Below are positions 63,799-64,000 of a stretch of 64,000 nt of DNA, one piece after another. Numbering within the stretch: the first letter of the stretch is position 1; each line of letters starts with the position of its first letter. Made by a program: the position numbers and the translations under genes. This DNA is from Azospirillaceae bacterium (GTDB taxonomy: Bacteria; Pseudomonadota; Alphaproteobacteria; Azospirillales; Azospirillaceae). The stretch covers positions 1-64,000 of the forward strand of contig JARLIO010000007.1 of assembly GCA_031291675.1 (NCBI GenBank), written 5' to 3'. Below the pieces are notes generated by a model that saw only the letters and a list, made by a program, of their open reading frames with translations, was not told the DNA's origin and made no database searches.

Positions 63799-64000
63799 AT
63801 GTGCTTGGGAATTCCGATGCGGATCCGCACCGGCGACGCGGTCAGCGCCGAGGCCGAAGGCCGTGGCGACACCCGCCGGATCAGCATGATGCTGGTCGGC
63901 GCGCAGCCTCCGGGATCCTGGGTCCTGGTTCACATCGACACCGCGATGCGCACGCTTGACCCGGATGAGGCCAGCCTGATCAACCGGGCTCTGGACGGCC
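63799..64000 (+). CDS. HypC/HupF family hydrogenase maturation chaperone (5' part)
   Basis: The frame opens MCLGIPMRIRTGDAVSAEAE, with the essential Cys2 of the HypC/HybG/HupF family, and continues GAQPPGSWVLVHIDTAMRTL, the conserved strand. The chaperone would hold the large-subunit precursor during NiFe(CN)2CO assembly. The gene runs off the window after 67 codons, close to its expected end. It starts 17 bases after hupD. HypC and HupF cannot be told apart here. Confidence 0.9.
   Translation, partial: MCLGIPMRIRTGDAVSAEAEGRGDTRRISMMLVGAQPPGSWVLVHIDTAMRTLDPDEASLINRALDG

Overview
The window reads as the chromosome of a GC-rich alphaproteobacterium, most likely a Rhodospirillales/Rhodospirillaceae-type organism. 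The reasons are the petABC cytochrome bc1 operon, the ybjN-proC-ubiK and lgt-midA-pgeF neighbourhoods, the DUF1285-Nudix-DUF6111-cca block divergent from a MoxR operon, OxyR next to katG, a phasin, an uptake [NiFe] hydrogenase, and palindromic intergenic repeats of a kind common in that class. No rRNA or tRNA gene was recognised. Most of the DNA is GC-rich and densely coding, with small AT-rich pockets near 3650-3870, 12650-12880, 14550-14790 and 47990-48180.

Layout. At 1-219 there is the 5' end of what looks like a group II intron on the minus strand, running off the left edge. Next come an HNH nuclease with a methyltransferase-like N-terminal half (377-2056) and a Tat-exported tyrosinase (2101-3594). 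From 4018 to 12153, on the minus strand, lies a peptide-uptake locus: a P1-family (DmpA/NylC-like) peptidase, a solute-binding protein, two permeases, two ATPases and an amidase, mostly joined by ATGA overlaps. From 12246 to 18800 are a small monooxygenase, ferredoxin-NADP reductase, a cold-shock protein, and a HisKA_2-type sensor kinase paired with a REC-PAS-PAS-GGDEF-EAL regulator. OxyR and KatG follow, with a recognisable OxyR operator. Then come a secreted protein of unknown role, AzlCD, CsaA, a phasin with a TetR regulator, and housekeeping genes (proC, ybjN, ubiK, lgt, midA, pgeF, prs, rplY, pth, ychF) up to 36689.

The second half holds a two-gene module of unknown function (36926-39454), an NTF2-like protein, a divergent MFS/LysR pair with a perfect T-N11-A box, petABC, trmL, hemF, a YdbC-like reductase and a secreted hydrolase. 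Divergent from the cca/Nudix block is a four-gene MoxR/DUF58/BatA-DUF4159/vWA operon (51969-59048). The right end is an uptake hydrogenase operon hupSLCD plus the start of a hypC/hupF gene. Its small subunit carries all six cysteines expected for the [4Fe-3S] proximal cluster of oxygen-tolerant membrane-bound hydrogenases, and an FNR-type box lies upstream.

Together the genes suggest a respiratory, metabolically flexible bacterium. Hydrogenase and cytochrome bc1 feed the quinone pool, peroxide defence is under OxyR, PHA storage is implied by the phasin, peptides or amides are scavenged through the Dpp-like locus, and lifestyle is tuned by cyclic-di-GMP. The least explained parts are the HNH/methyltransferase-like fusion, the 36926-39454 pair, and the secreted protein at 22460-24061.
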